Positions 46,179 through 55,175 of a stretch of 64,000 nucleotides of DNA are shown here, one piece after another. The notes under the pieces were generated by a model. The model had not been told where the DNA came from and did no database searches. It saw only the letters and a program-made list of their open reading frames with translations. Source of the stretch: Novipirellula herctigrandis (lineage in GTDB: Bacteria; Planctomycetota; Planctomycetia; Pirellulales; Pirellulaceae); contig SJPJ01000001.1 of the NCBI GenBank assembly GCA_007859835.1, forward strand, positions 8,284,329 to 8,348,328, written 5' to 3'. Both the position numbers and the translations under genes were made by a program. Positions within the stretch are counted from its first letter, which is position 1, and each line of letters begins with the position of its first letter.

Positions 46179-47582
46179 TTATTCCGTTGGAATCTTCCAG
46201 TCTTCCCAAGGAACAAAGCCCTTTGCGCCGGCCCCATAATGCGGTACCGCATCTTCCAGTTGTAGTTTGCGGTGGGTTACCAGCTTGGCAAACAGTTTCT
46301 CGACCTTCTCTGGATACTCGTTGGCGAGGTTGTTCTGCTCTAACGGATCCACCCAAAGGTGGAAAAGGTTAATCGAGTTCTTGTTCGATAACCCGCTACG
46401 GATGTCGGGACCTGATATCTGTAACTTCCATTCGCCTGAATGGATGGAAATCGTTTCGGCTTCGACGCTCCCCTGACCGTGATAGGAATACCAGTCGCGT
46501 GTCTCCAATTTGTTCGTCGTTCCTGCCAGAATGCCGCTCACATTCATCCCATCCAACGGTCGATCCGCAACTTCTCCTGCCTTGGGATCCACTCCGGCAG
46601 AAGCGAGCACGGTTGGCAGTACATCGATGTAACCGATATGTGTTTCAATCTTGCGTCCACCCATCCAAGCTGCGGGCCATCGGACACAAGCGACCACGCG
46701 CGTCCCCCCTTCGAAGGTCGTCAGTTTGTCGCCCCTGAGCGGCATGTTGTTAGGCTGAAACTTTTTTACGCCGCCATTATCGCTGAGAAACCAGACCTGG
46801 GTGTTATCGGCTTCGCCGCTCTCTTCAATTGCCTTGAGCACCTTGCCGATATTTTGGTCCATGCTCCAGACCATGGCTTGGTAGATTTGCTGCGCGCTTG
46901 TTGTCTTTCCTTTGGCATAGCGGGCGATGTCTGCTTGCTTGGCTTGAAACGGAGAATGGGGTGCATTCCACGGGATATAGCAGAAGTACGGCGAGTGATC
47001 TTTTGCGGATTCACGAATGAAGGCTGCAGCCGCATCACCGATAATATCGGTGGAGTATCCCTGTTTATCTGAAGGCTCGAAGTTCACGTGCCAATCACGC
47101 ACGTCTTCGCGAGTCAACTCAAAAAAGTCGATCGCTCCGTTGTAGTGCCCTTCAAAATGCGTGAAGCCTTGATGGAGCGGATGCCATTTCCGGCGATGGT
47201 GGCCCAAATGCCATTTACCAAAAATTCCGCGATGTTTATATCCAACTTCGCCCAACGCTTCGGGCAGCGTACGTTCCTTGGGCGGTAATCCATAATCGCG
47301 ATACGGAGGGATGACGGCACGGGCCATGCCGAAGCGAATCGGGTAACGCCCCGTCAAAAGACCCGCACGTGTCGGAGAACACATCGGTGCCACGTAAAAT
47401 CGATCAAGCTCAAGCCCTTCCGCTGCAATCGAATCAATATTGGGGGTATCGCAAAAATCACCATGGTAGCTCACCGCGTTCCAGCCGAGATCATCGGCCA
47501 ACATGATCACGATATTTGGCTGATTTGAGGCCCATGCCTGAAGAGAAAACGTCGCGCATAGAAGTGTTAAAAACAATTTCAT
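46179..47582 (-). CDS. Sulfatase 2 (S1 type, arylsulfatase-like)
   Basis: 467-residue exported sulfatase. Signal peptide MKLFLTLLCATFSLQAWAS. Metal site IVIMLADDLGW (D30-D31), formylglycine site MCSPTRAGLLTG (C68), GIFGKWHLGHHRR, and VWFLSDNGG are all present. The length is standard for a single-domain S1 sulfatase. It is second in a two-gene unit, starting 6 bp after sulfatase 3, so the two are co-translated and probably act on the same sulfated glycan. Substrate position cannot be predicted. Confidence 0.96.
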   Translation of the reverse strand: MKLFLTLLCATFSLQAWASNQPNIVIMLADDLGWNAVSYHGDFCDTPNIDSIAAEGLELDRFYVAPMCSPTRAGLLTGRYPIRFGMARAVIPPYRDYGLPPKERTLPEALGEVGYKHRGIFGKWHLGHHRRKWHPLHQGFTHFEGHYNGAIDFFELTREDVRDWHVNFEPSDKQGYSTDIIGDAAAAFIRESAKDHSPYFCYIPWNAPHSPFQAKQADIARYAKGKTTSAQQIYQAMVWSMDQNIGKVLKAIEESGEADNTQVWFLSDNGGVKKFQPNNMPLRGDKLTTFEGGTRVVACVRWPAAWMGGRKIETHIGYIDVLPTVLASAGVDPKAGEVADRPLDGMNVSGILAGTTNKLETRDWYSYHGQGSVEAETISIHSGEWKLQISGPDIRSGLSNKNSINLFHLWVDPLEQNNLANEYPEKVEKLFAKLVTHRKLQLEDAVPHYGAGAKGFVPWEDWKIPTE

Positions 47583-47588
47583 AACAAC

Positions 47589-49277
47589 CTACTTGGTATT
47601 CGATTTCGGCTTCTTGTTACTGTAGACGGACCAGTCCTTGGCGTGGTCCCAATCAACGACGCCGCAACGCTCCGCCCACTCATTGTAGGCCTTTTCAAGC
47701 TCCGCCGCTTTTTCGGGGTAGTCTGCGACCAGGTCGTTTAATTCGCTGAAATCATGATCGATGTCATAGAGTTCCCACGGTTGGTTGTAATGTTTAACAA
47801 GCTTCCAACTTCCCAAACGAGCAACGCATTTTCCCTCGTGCTCGATCATGACTGGTGTGCTGTGCAGCGGAGCATCGCTTCCCTTCATGGCTGCAACTAG
47901 GCTGACGCCGTCGGCCGTGGGAACCGCCTTACCCTTGAGCATCTTTGGACGCTGTCCTCCGCCCAAATCAAGACAGGTCTCCACGAGGTCAGGCAAATAA
48001 CCGTTTTGGTTTAGGATCTGACCATTCCGATTTCCAGGGATACCTGCAGGCCAGTGCACAATCAGCGGAGTCTGCACGCCGCCCTGGTGAGTGAAGTGCT
48101 TGTAGTCGCGGCAGGGTGAATTGGAGAGCGTGGCCCATCCCCTGCCGTACTTGGTTCCGCCACCACCGTACTTGCCGAGTTTTTTGAACTCAAATTGCCC
48201 GAACGGTCCGCTTTCTGCTTCCGCTCCGTTGTCTGAAAGAAAGAAGATGACCGTGTTTTGCATTTCCCCGGTCGATCGCAGATGCTCTACCAGTTTCCCG
48301 ATGTACTGGTCCACTCGGTCAATCATCCCACAGTAAGTCGCCATGATGGCGTCCATCTCGTCCTGTTTTTTTGACTTGAGTGATTCCCAATCAGGGATCG
48401 GTTGGGGACGAGGAGACAGCTTCGTATTTTCGGGAACTAGCCCCATCGCTTTTTGTCGGACTAGCTTTTCTTCTCTCAGTTTGTCCCATCCCTTTTTAAA
48501 CCGGCCACGGTATTTATTGAATTCTTCCGGCATGCACTGAATCGGGAAATGTGGTGCGTTGTAGGCCAGGTAGAGGAAAAAAGGTTGCTCATCGTTCTGC
48601 TGGTCATGTTCAGCAAGCAATTCGATAGCCTCTTCCGATACTGTGTCGGTCAAATAGAATCGCTCGCCTTCGGCTTCCACCGGATCGTTGTCCCTAAACA
48701 ATCCGTTGGGTTTCCAGAAATCGGAACCACCTGCGAGGTGACCAAAAAAACGATCAAAGCCTCGTTGGGTTGGCCAGGTTTCCTGTTTCTCGTTAGCAAG
48801 ATGCCACTTGCCCGTCATGTAAGTGCCGTAGCCTGCCGCCTTCAGTATCTCCGGTAGCGTGGGAATCGACGTATCCAGCCAGCCTTGGTACGGATAAGGA
48901 ATGCCTTCGCGGTCCTTCGTGGTTTGTACATAAGGGGCGCCACGCTTGCCTTCCCATCGTTCGCCATACGGCTTGGCCTTGACGACCATATGGCCGACGC
49001 CAACTTGGTGTGGATGCAATCCGGTCATCAGAGTCGCGCGGGTGGGGCAGCAACGTGCGCCGTTGTAGAACTGATTGAAGCGAACACCGTTTGCCGCCAA
49101 TTCATCTAGGTTTGGGGTTTCAACGTTGCCACCATAGCAACCGATATTGGACCACCCCATATCGTCTACCATGATCAGGACGATGTTGGGCCGGTCCTCA
49201 GCAGAGGTGGGCCGGTTTACGAACATGACAAGGGCCATGGCAGCCAAAACGGCAGTCAGGATGGTGGGGCTACGCAT
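47589..49277 (-). CDS. Sulfatase 3 (S1 type)
   Basis: 562-residue exported sulfatase, first of a two-gene unit. The ATG at 49277 is preceded by AAAAGGAAA, one of the clearest ribosome-binding sites here. Signal peptide ends PTSAE. The core has IVLIMVDDMGW (D38-D39), the formylglycine site CCPTRATLMTG (C76), TGKWHLANEK and IFFLSDNGAEAE. A second cysteine directly after C76 fits the C-x-P-x-R consensus. The longer length reflects insertions around 280-330 (KFKKGWDKLREEKLVRQKAM), often seen in planctomycete arylsulfatases. Confidence 0.96.
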   Translation of the reverse strand: MRSPTILTAVLAAMALVMFVNRPTSAEDRPNIVLIMVDDMGWSNIGCYGGNVETPNLDELAANGVRFNQFYNGARCCPTRATLMTGLHPHQVGVGHMVVKAKPYGERWEGKRGAPYVQTTKDREGIPYPYQGWLDTSIPTLPEILKAAGYGTYMTGKWHLANEKQETWPTQRGFDRFFGHLAGGSDFWKPNGLFRDNDPVEAEGERFYLTDTVSEEAIELLAEHDQQNDEQPFFLYLAYNAPHFPIQCMPEEFNKYRGRFKKGWDKLREEKLVRQKAMGLVPENTKLSPRPQPIPDWESLKSKKQDEMDAIMATYCGMIDRVDQYIGKLVEHLRSTGEMQNTVIFFLSDNGAEAESGPFGQFEFKKLGKYGGGGTKYGRGWATLSNSPCRDYKHFTHQGGVQTPLIVHWPAGIPGNRNGQILNQNGYLPDLVETCLDLGGGQRPKMLKGKAVPTADGVSLVAAMKGSDAPLHSTPVMIEHEGKCVARLGSWKLVKHYNQPWELYDIDHDFSELNDLVADYPEKAAELEKAYNEWAERCGVVDWDHAKDWSVYSNKKPKSNTK

Positions 49278-49915
49278 TGCGTTTCCTTTTAGGCGGGAGT
49301 TTTGGTGTGGACGGACGACGATAGTAGTCTGTTCTTTCACGCAGTCCAGTACTAGCCCTGGCGTGATATGCATCGTCATCCAATTGTGCCTTGCCTATTC
49401 ATTGTCTTCTTTCAGTCGCTCATTGATCGAGAACTTCGTCAATTTTTCCTCGCGAGTTTTGATGGTTACTGTTTGCCGATCGGGCGAAATGAATGCGCCG
49501 CGATAGCTCTATTTCTTGCCGTTTCGTTTTGCCGGAACAGGGTGTTCCGACAATTCATATTGCTTGGTCCTTGGATCACTAACCGTGAAACGCCACACGT
49601 CGCCTTCGACAAGGCGTGCGGTCCGCGCGCACCGTATCGACTCACCAATAGACCGTCTTGCTGATCTGGGTCCGCAGTTTCACGGATGACTCTATGTGAT
49701 CGAAGCACCGAACGTCGTTGGAGGCTTTCAATGGGGTTTGCAATTCGGCCGAGTTCCGCTTCGCATGCTGGACTGCCGATTCGGATACTCCGACGAAGAG
49801 GATTGCGCGGTGTAGGTTCGCGTAGGAAAGGCCTTGAAGGGTGGAACCTTTGCACCGTTTTGGATATCCGTTTGTGTTGAAGCAAACGACGTATTATTGG
49901 CACGCTTGTACAGAT
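49278..49915. other. Intergenic region with a possible decayed 3' gene end
   Basis: No intact gene. On the minus strand about 130 bases ending at 49510 read EGDVWRFTVSDPRTKQYELS and stop after a Lys/Arg-rich tail, which is convincingly protein-like. Upstream the same frame is closed, and other frames hold only short protein-like pieces. This is consistent with an eroded gene fragment of unknown family. Confidence 0.35.
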
Positions 49916-52084
49916 CTACTTCACGGGGACCTCTCGCCTTCCCATCTTTTCAAACGGAACGGCTTCAAAGCCTTCGATCTGGCGGAAGATCGGTGCATCG
50001 CGGCGTAGTCGGAAATCGGACTCGTTATAGTCGACGAATCCGGGATCTTTTGTTGTTGCTACGTTGTTCTTTACGTACAAATGACCTGAATTGTCTTTGA
50101 TTCCAAGATCCTGAAGTCTCCGAGTTCTCGCGTCTGGTTTGCTTTGCGACGAGGCCGTTTCTCGATAGAGACTGGTCCTGGGGTGATATAGCAGATTGTT
50201 ATAGACATCACTGCGTGGCCGAAAGAATTCATTCTTTTTTTTCTTCGCAAGCCACACCTTCAAATCCTGGTACTTGTGGTATGGAGTCTGTTCTACTTTG
50301 CCGTTTCCGAACTTGAGGAGAGTTTTGTTCCACGACTCGAACCAACGCTCTTCTTTGGCTCGCGCACCTTGTCCATACATCATCACACAATCGATCATGA
50401 TATTGTTAAAACTGCGGCACTCCCCACCTCCGTTGACGTTGATGGGCGGACGATTGGTCATCACGCCGACGTTGCGGAACAGATTGTGTGAGATTTCGAC
50501 GCCCCACGAGAAATTATCGGGATAGACCCCAATCGTGGGGATGTCATGAAAGTAGTTGCCGCGGATCACAATACCTCGCGACTCCGCTCGGGGGCCGGTG
50601 TAGACGTATAACGCACCGCCATCGAACTTGTGATACTTCGGCAAATCATGAATCTCGTTGTGTTCAATCAGCACATCGTTCTTGCCTTTGACACGAATTG
50701 CGAAGTGGGGGCCATCATGAATCTTGTTGTTCGCGACGCGGTGGCCAACTCCATCGATGATGACACCGGGAAGCTGCGATTTCTGCTCCCAACCGAAATC
50801 GTGGATGTGACAGTTTACTACTTCGTTTCCGGCTGGTTCTAATGTTGCTGTGCTGCCTCCGTCAAGTGAAACGCCGAAGCCACCCATCCCATGGATATGC
50901 GAATTGATAACACGTACGTTCGATCCGACCACGTCCACACCGCCAGCCGTGAAGTTAGCGATGCGGCATTGGTCGATCGTCACGTTGCGACCACGCCGGA
51001 TTGAAACACCGAGGTTCCGTCCGGTGTCAAATTGGAGGCCCTCAAACCGAATGTCCGACGCGCCATTGATCGTGATCATTGGACCGGCAAGTGTCGACAG
51101 AACGACTGTGCTGAATTGCTTGGGCGGACAGAGGTAGAGCAAGCCTTTGACGCGATCGAGGTAGTATTCACGTGGTGTGTCAATTTCTTCGGGAATGTTT
51201 TGAAAATGAAAATGCGGTAGTCGAACCGATTCTCCTTGCCCAATGCCGTGGAGCTCAGGATAGGCTAACGTGATCTGTCGTTTCGATACGTCGACCGAAG
51301 CGAGTTGATTGTAGGTCCACTCCCAGGTTGAACCGAGGACTCCATCGAGGAACACATTCGGAATGTCATGCCAGTGCTTCATTCGGTCAAAAGCGACTTG
51401 GAGTGTGCCACCTTTTCCACCTCCTCGCCCTTTGCCTCCGGGATCGACAACCCGCGTTAATGTCACTTCACCCGGCAACGACAAGTTCTCGATGATTTCT
51501 TGAACCCGCAATTCATAGCCACGCAGCGGGCGGTCTTCTGCCAGGAAGTGTTTGTAGACCATGAAGGGGCTTTGCTCGTCCGCATTGGGCCAACGCGCCA
51601 GCGTCATTCGCTGTCCATCAATGTTGATCGTGGCAGGAGGCAAACGATCCTTGGGTTCTAAGGACCAGCCATGACGAGTCATCTCGCCAAAGTCCGTGAT
51701 CCCATGCTCTTTCAGGTCAGCCACAATGATCTGGCTGCCCATCTTGGAGTCCGTGAGCCGCGACAGGAATGCTTGATCCTGCACCGGTTGGAACCAGGAT
51801 TTAGGAATGATTTTGCCGCCGAACAGACGAGCCGTTTCGCCCTCGGCCGCTCGATAGGTCACGCCCGAATCCGATGCGACTAGGACAATGCCATCGTCCA
51901 CTCGATAGTCGCCTTGTCGCACAACCACTTCGAAGGGCCCTTCCACTCCATTCCTTTTCAGCTTGCGAACTTCGTTGCGTGCAGCTTCCAGCGAAGCAAA
52001 CTTGCCTGTCGGAGACACTTCGACCACCACGGCCGCCGGTAGAGAGGAGGCGATCAGGCAGGCTAGTAGTGGGATCAATCGCAT
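49916..52084 (-). CDS. Secreted right-handed parallel beta-helix protein
   Basis: 722-residue exported protein. ATG at 52084 gives the signal peptide MRLIPLLACLIASSLPAAV. The N-terminal region (about 25-300) starts with FASLEAARNEVRKLK, a common opening of pectate-lyase-like helices in this phylum. About 340-600 has PbH1-type rungs (IRFEGLQFDTGRNLGVSI, VTIDQCRIANFTAGGVDV, VRVINSHIHGMGGFGVSL, VLIEHNEIHDLPKYHKF, GIVIRGNYFHDIPTIG). Such proteins include lyases, galactosidases and epimerases of marine polysaccharides. I cannot name the catalytic residues or the family. It lies downstream of the GH117-like pair and may share their regulation. Confidence 0.8.
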   Translation of the reverse strand: MRLIPLLACLIASSLPAAVVVEVSPTGKFASLEAARNEVRKLKRNGVEGPFEVVVRQGDYRVDDGIVLVASDSGVTYRAAEGETARLFGGKIIPKSWFQPVQDQAFLSRLTDSKMGSQIIVADLKEHGITDFGEMTRHGWSLEPKDRLPPATINIDGQRMTLARWPNADEQSPFMVYKHFLAEDRPLRGYELRVQEIIENLSLPGEVTLTRVVDPGGKGRGGGKGGTLQVAFDRMKHWHDIPNVFLDGVLGSTWEWTYNQLASVDVSKRQITLAYPELHGIGQGESVRLPHFHFQNIPEEIDTPREYYLDRVKGLLYLCPPKQFSTVVLSTLAGPMITINGASDIRFEGLQFDTGRNLGVSIRRGRNVTIDQCRIANFTAGGVDVVGSNVRVINSHIHGMGGFGVSLDGGSTATLEPAGNEVVNCHIHDFGWEQKSQLPGVIIDGVGHRVANNKIHDGPHFAIRVKGKNDVLIEHNEIHDLPKYHKFDGGALYVYTGPRAESRGIVIRGNYFHDIPTIGVYPDNFSWGVEISHNLFRNVGVMTNRPPINVNGGGECRSFNNIMIDCVMMYGQGARAKEERWFESWNKTLLKFGNGKVEQTPYHKYQDLKVWLAKKKKNEFFRPRSDVYNNLLYHPRTSLYRETASSQSKPDARTRRLQDLGIKDNSGHLYVKNNVATTKDPGFVDYNESDFRLRRDAPIFRQIEGFEAVPFEKMGRREVPVK

Positions 52085-52235
52085 GGTATTACCGGCGCGT
52101 TCGATGGATAGCTTCAATCTTGGTCCACGGGAAACGTTATTGTACCGCCTGTCTTTACCGGCAATATGCCACGTTACAAGAACGATGGTTGCATCGGGTC
52201 ACGATCAGTGAAAATGGTCCCTGTTCGGTCGCTCC

Positions 52236-52315
52236 CTCGACGCTTCAAGAACCAACTCGACGCTTCAAGAACCAACTCGACGCTTCAAGAACCAACTCGA
52301 CGCTTCAAGAACGAA
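52236..52315. repeat. 20-bp tandem repeat, four copies
   Basis: CTCGACGCTTCAAGAACCAA is repeated at 52236, 52256, 52276 and 52296 (the last copy differs in one base). It abuts the stop of the GH117-like gene at 52316. There are no spacers, so it is a minisatellite, not CRISPR. Confidence 0.93.
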
Positions 52316-53575
52316 TCACTTCACGACCGGGAACGTGATGTCGTAACGCATGATGAATGCTTCGCCTGAACCGAGCCGAGAGCCGTGACAGAGACCCCAC
52401 CGTGGCAACTCCGCAGGATGCTTGTCGATGTCTTTGAAGTGACCCTGGCGAAAGAAGGTGCCCGCAAAGGGCACGTCGGTCACATGCGTCGCGAGTTTGA
52501 AGTTCAAGCCATCCTCGGCATACTGCATTGAAAACAGTTCAGGACCCTGGCGAACCAATCCTGCAACGCCGCTTTTGTAGGGAAAGATGACGACTTCGTG
52601 TCCACCGCAGACAACCGGATTTAGCTTGGATTTTACGAAGGGGCCTTCGGGTCGGTCGGCAATCGCGACTCCCCAGCCGATGTGAAAACGCTCACCAAAC
52701 TGATAGCGATTGGAATGGTCGCCGTCACCTTTGTAGTACAAGTAGTACTTGCCACCTTTGACGATCAAACAGGGATCATGCACTTTGCGGGAATCAAAAT
52801 GACCGGGCTCACTTGGCACCAGGACCGGGGCATCGGACTTGGTCCACGGTCCGTCGGGCGAATCGGCCCAAGCCATAGCGATCTTGTGCGGCCCGTCACG
52901 GTAAACATGCGGTGAAGTTGCGACTTGGTAGTAAAGATAATACTTGCCGCCGGACACCAGCACATCCGGCGTGAACACACAACGGTCGTCGTAAGATCCC
53001 TTCGGCCCAGGTTCAATTGCCACGCCCTGTTCTTGCCAGTGATACCCGTCTTTTGATGTCGCATGCCAAATCGAAACGAAGTCCCATGAATAGATGCGTT
53101 TCCACTGACCCTTGATTTCCTGCCACGCTTCTTGGGATCCTCGTTCTTGGCCAACCGCAGGCTCGCCCCATGACTTGCTGTACCAGGCATGGTAGGTGTC
53201 GCCAATTTTGATCGGGCTAGTGACATCGCGAAACGTGGTGTTTTCGACAAAGCCGTCGATCGCGTGTCGCAAATGGTAAGCCGCTTGCAGTTCCTGCTGA
53301 TTTCCTGCCAAGCGAACGAGGTATCTCGCACGCGGGTTGTCACGGTAGATCTTCACCTTGCTTTGAATCAGTGGATCTGTTTTGGGATCGCCGTCATACC
53401 CCAAGCCCGTTACTAATTTATAGTTGAAGGTAGGAAACAGCGGATTGTCTTTCTCGAAATGCAAATCACTGTCTTTGTACCGTTGGAAGGCTTCGCTGTA
53501 GGTCTGGGCATGTGTAGATTGCGTAAGGCAAATCAAGGCCAGTGCGATGGATAGGATCCTGAAGTTCATGCTCAT
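52316..53575 (-). CDS. GH117-like secreted glycosidase, A
   Basis: 419-residue exported five-bladed propeller enzyme. Signal peptide MSMNFRILSIALALICLTQS. The pattern matches family GH117 (3,6-anhydro-alpha-L-galactosidase type): FRDVTSPIKIGDTYHAWYS with D117 at the base position, VSIWHATSKDGYHWQEQG, FTPDVLVSGGKYYLYYQV, KVHDPCLIVKGGKYYLYYKG, and CGGHEVVIFPYKSG with the expected His acid. Compared with enzyme B it has about 50 extra residues before the first blade. It is adjacent to a second GH117-like gene and four sulfatases, suggesting agar- or porphyran-like substrates. Substrate specificity is inferred from the family. Confidence 0.78.
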   Translation of the reverse strand: MSMNFRILSIALALICLTQSTHAQTYSEAFQRYKDSDLHFEKDNPLFPTFNYKLVTGLGYDGDPKTDPLIQSKVKIYRDNPRARYLVRLAGNQQELQAAYHLRHAIDGFVENTTFRDVTSPIKIGDTYHAWYSKSWGEPAVGQERGSQEAWQEIKGQWKRIYSWDFVSIWHATSKDGYHWQEQGVAIEPGPKGSYDDRCVFTPDVLVSGGKYYLYYQVATSPHVYRDGPHKIAMAWADSPDGPWTKSDAPVLVPSEPGHFDSRKVHDPCLIVKGGKYYLYYKGDGDHSNRYQFGERFHIGWGVAIADRPEGPFVKSKLNPVVCGGHEVVIFPYKSGVAGLVRQGPELFSMQYAEDGLNFKLATHVTDVPFAGTFFRQGHFKDIDKHPAELPRWGLCHGSRLGSGEAFIMRYDITFPVVK

Positions 53576-53638
53576 GTTGGACCTATAGTATCCGTGTTGT
53601 GTGCGAGAATCGGGCTCGAGAAAGAGGTTTTGAAACCG

Positions 53639-54907
53639 TTACGGATGAATCGTTGTATTGCTTTCGTCTTGACTGCGTTTCTTCACCCGATTCCTCATCG
53701 CTTGATCCAGGTTGTGCATAAAAAAGACCTCCGCGGGATACCGAGTTGCCTGCCTTTTAAAACTTCGATCATGTATGTCGCGGCTGAGATCGCAATCGAA
53801 CCGAGCAAGCATGCAGTGTTTTTTTAGTCCGGGATTTTTGACATCCATGTGACAGAGTCCCCATGTGATTCCGCGTCCGTCGCCATTGTCGGCAAAGGCA
53901 TCGGGCACACACGGTCCTGGTGCGATCGGCATCATCTCGGTAATCGACGCTATTTCAAAGTTCACTCCGTCGAGGGCGAACTGGATTGTGTTGACCTCTG
54001 GACCATTCAAGCTGGTCATCGATGCAATGCCGCCCTGCCAAGGAAACAGTCCCGTTTCGTGTCCAGAGTTGAGTACGGGATTTAGCGGGTGTTTCTCAAA
54101 CGGGCCAAACGGATGCTCGGCAATTGCAAGTCCTTGCGACTGTTCAATGCGGGCCGGGTGTAAACGGTCCTGAATCCGCGATTTGTAGTACAGGTAGATC
54201 TTGCCTTTGTAAATTAACGGATAAGGATCGTGGATCGCATTTTCATCCCACTGTCCCGGTTTGCCGTTTTCAACGACGATTGTGTCAGCAGGCTTCCAAG
54301 GTCCATCGGGGGAATCTGCAACCGATGCCATGACCGGACAGAAGTCTCCACCGCTTTTGTATGGTGCTTCCACAAATCCTTGATAGTAGAGATAGTACTT
54401 GCCTTTCCATTGCAACACGTCCGGGGTTGATACCGATCGATGCCCCGGAGTGGGTGCCGGTGGGCGTTTGACTGCAACGCCTTGTTCTTCCCAGTGAAAT
54501 CCATCTCTGCTGGTCGCGTACCAGATTTCGCAAAGATCCCAATCAGCCGATGGTTTGGTATCGCTGCATTGTTCGGGTCCAACCGCCGATGTTTCCGAAT
54601 CACGCTTGGTGTACCACACGTAGTAGGTTCCATCGATCTTCAGCACTTTGGATGGATCGCGACGCGTGATTGTGCCATCGTGATTGCGATAATCGAGTCC
54701 CGTGACCGGTGTGTACTTGAATGTTGAAAACAGTTCGTTGGCTTCAAATCCCTTGCCGTTCCATTGATCGTAGAAACGCTCCATCGCGGCGCTGAGCGGC
54801 CAACTGGGTTTATGCTCTGGAAGCTTGTCTGGAAACGCTTCCGGGTTTTGGGCCGATAGTGTGACGGCGAAAATGCAAAGTGTGAGAATAATAGATGTTC
54901 TAGTCAT
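53639..54907 (-). CDS. GH117-like secreted glycosidase, B
   Basis: 422-residue exported enzyme of the same family as its neighbour. Signal peptide near 1-20 (ILTLCIFAVTLSAQ). It has ALSAAMERFY near the start, a segment typical of GH117, then TRRDPSKVLKIDGTYYVWYT (D84), CEIWYATSRDGFHWEEQG, STPDVLQWKGKYYLYYQG, AIHDPYPLIYKGKIYLYYK and NSGHETGLFPWQGG. All three expected catalytic positions are present. The C-terminal 40 residues (HDRSFKRQATRYPAEVF...) extend beyond the usual fold and look poorly conserved. It lies upstream of enzyme A on the same strand, 63 bp apart, so they are likely co-transcribed. Confidence 0.82.
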   Translation of the reverse strand: MTRTSIILTLCIFAVTLSAQNPEAFPDKLPEHKPSWPLSAAMERFYDQWNGKGFEANELFSTFKYTPVTGLDYRNHDGTITRRDPSKVLKIDGTYYVWYTKRDSETSAVGPEQCSDTKPSADWDLCEIWYATSRDGFHWEEQGVAVKRPPAPTPGHRSVSTPDVLQWKGKYYLYYQGFVEAPYKSGGDFCPVMASVADSPDGPWKPADTIVVENGKPGQWDENAIHDPYPLIYKGKIYLYYKSRIQDRLHPARIEQSQGLAIAEHPFGPFEKHPLNPVLNSGHETGLFPWQGGIASMTSLNGPEVNTIQFALDGVNFEIASITEMMPIAPGPCVPDAFADNGDGRGITWGLCHMDVKNPGLKKHCMLARFDCDLSRDIHDRSFKRQATRYPAEVFFMHNLDQAMRNRVKKRSQDESNTTIHP

Positions 54908-55091
54908 GATTTGACCACTGTTCTTTCATATGGACTGCATAGTCGCCTTTAAACCATACCGTATCGCCAGCCTTAACGCTGGCCAGCGGCGCAAGGTTGT
55001 CTGGCGCGCAAACGATGTCGATTGCAACGCGGGAGTGATGAAGTACCAGAAGCCAATTAGTAGTGAGACTTGGCGTACCGAACGTTATCAC
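54900..55091 (-). pseudogene. Possible DUF3465-like gene remnant
   Basis: A 63-codon frame reads NLAPLASVKAGDTVWFKGDY and ends KEQWSNHD, overlapping the GH117-like B start by 8 bp. The segment resembles the OB-type core of small exported DUF3465 proteins (LAP...VGD...F.G.Y), but the N-terminal half and any signal peptide are missing. A decayed gene tail is the best reading; chance cannot be excluded. Confidence 0.25.
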
Positions 55092-55175
55092 ATGAAGGTT
55101 CTTGCCTTTTCGGTTTTGTAGGCCACGTGCAACCCGGCACGAGGCGGTGCTAGGTTTTACCCAGTCTACACGTTT

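Noticed and set aside
49466..49903. 145-codon minus-strand frame
   Set aside because: Arg/Ser-rich with no domain; a different frame in the same place looks more protein-like, so this one is not coding.
52236..52315. CRISPR-like array
   Set aside because: Units are contiguous with no spacers, only four copies, and no cas genes are present.
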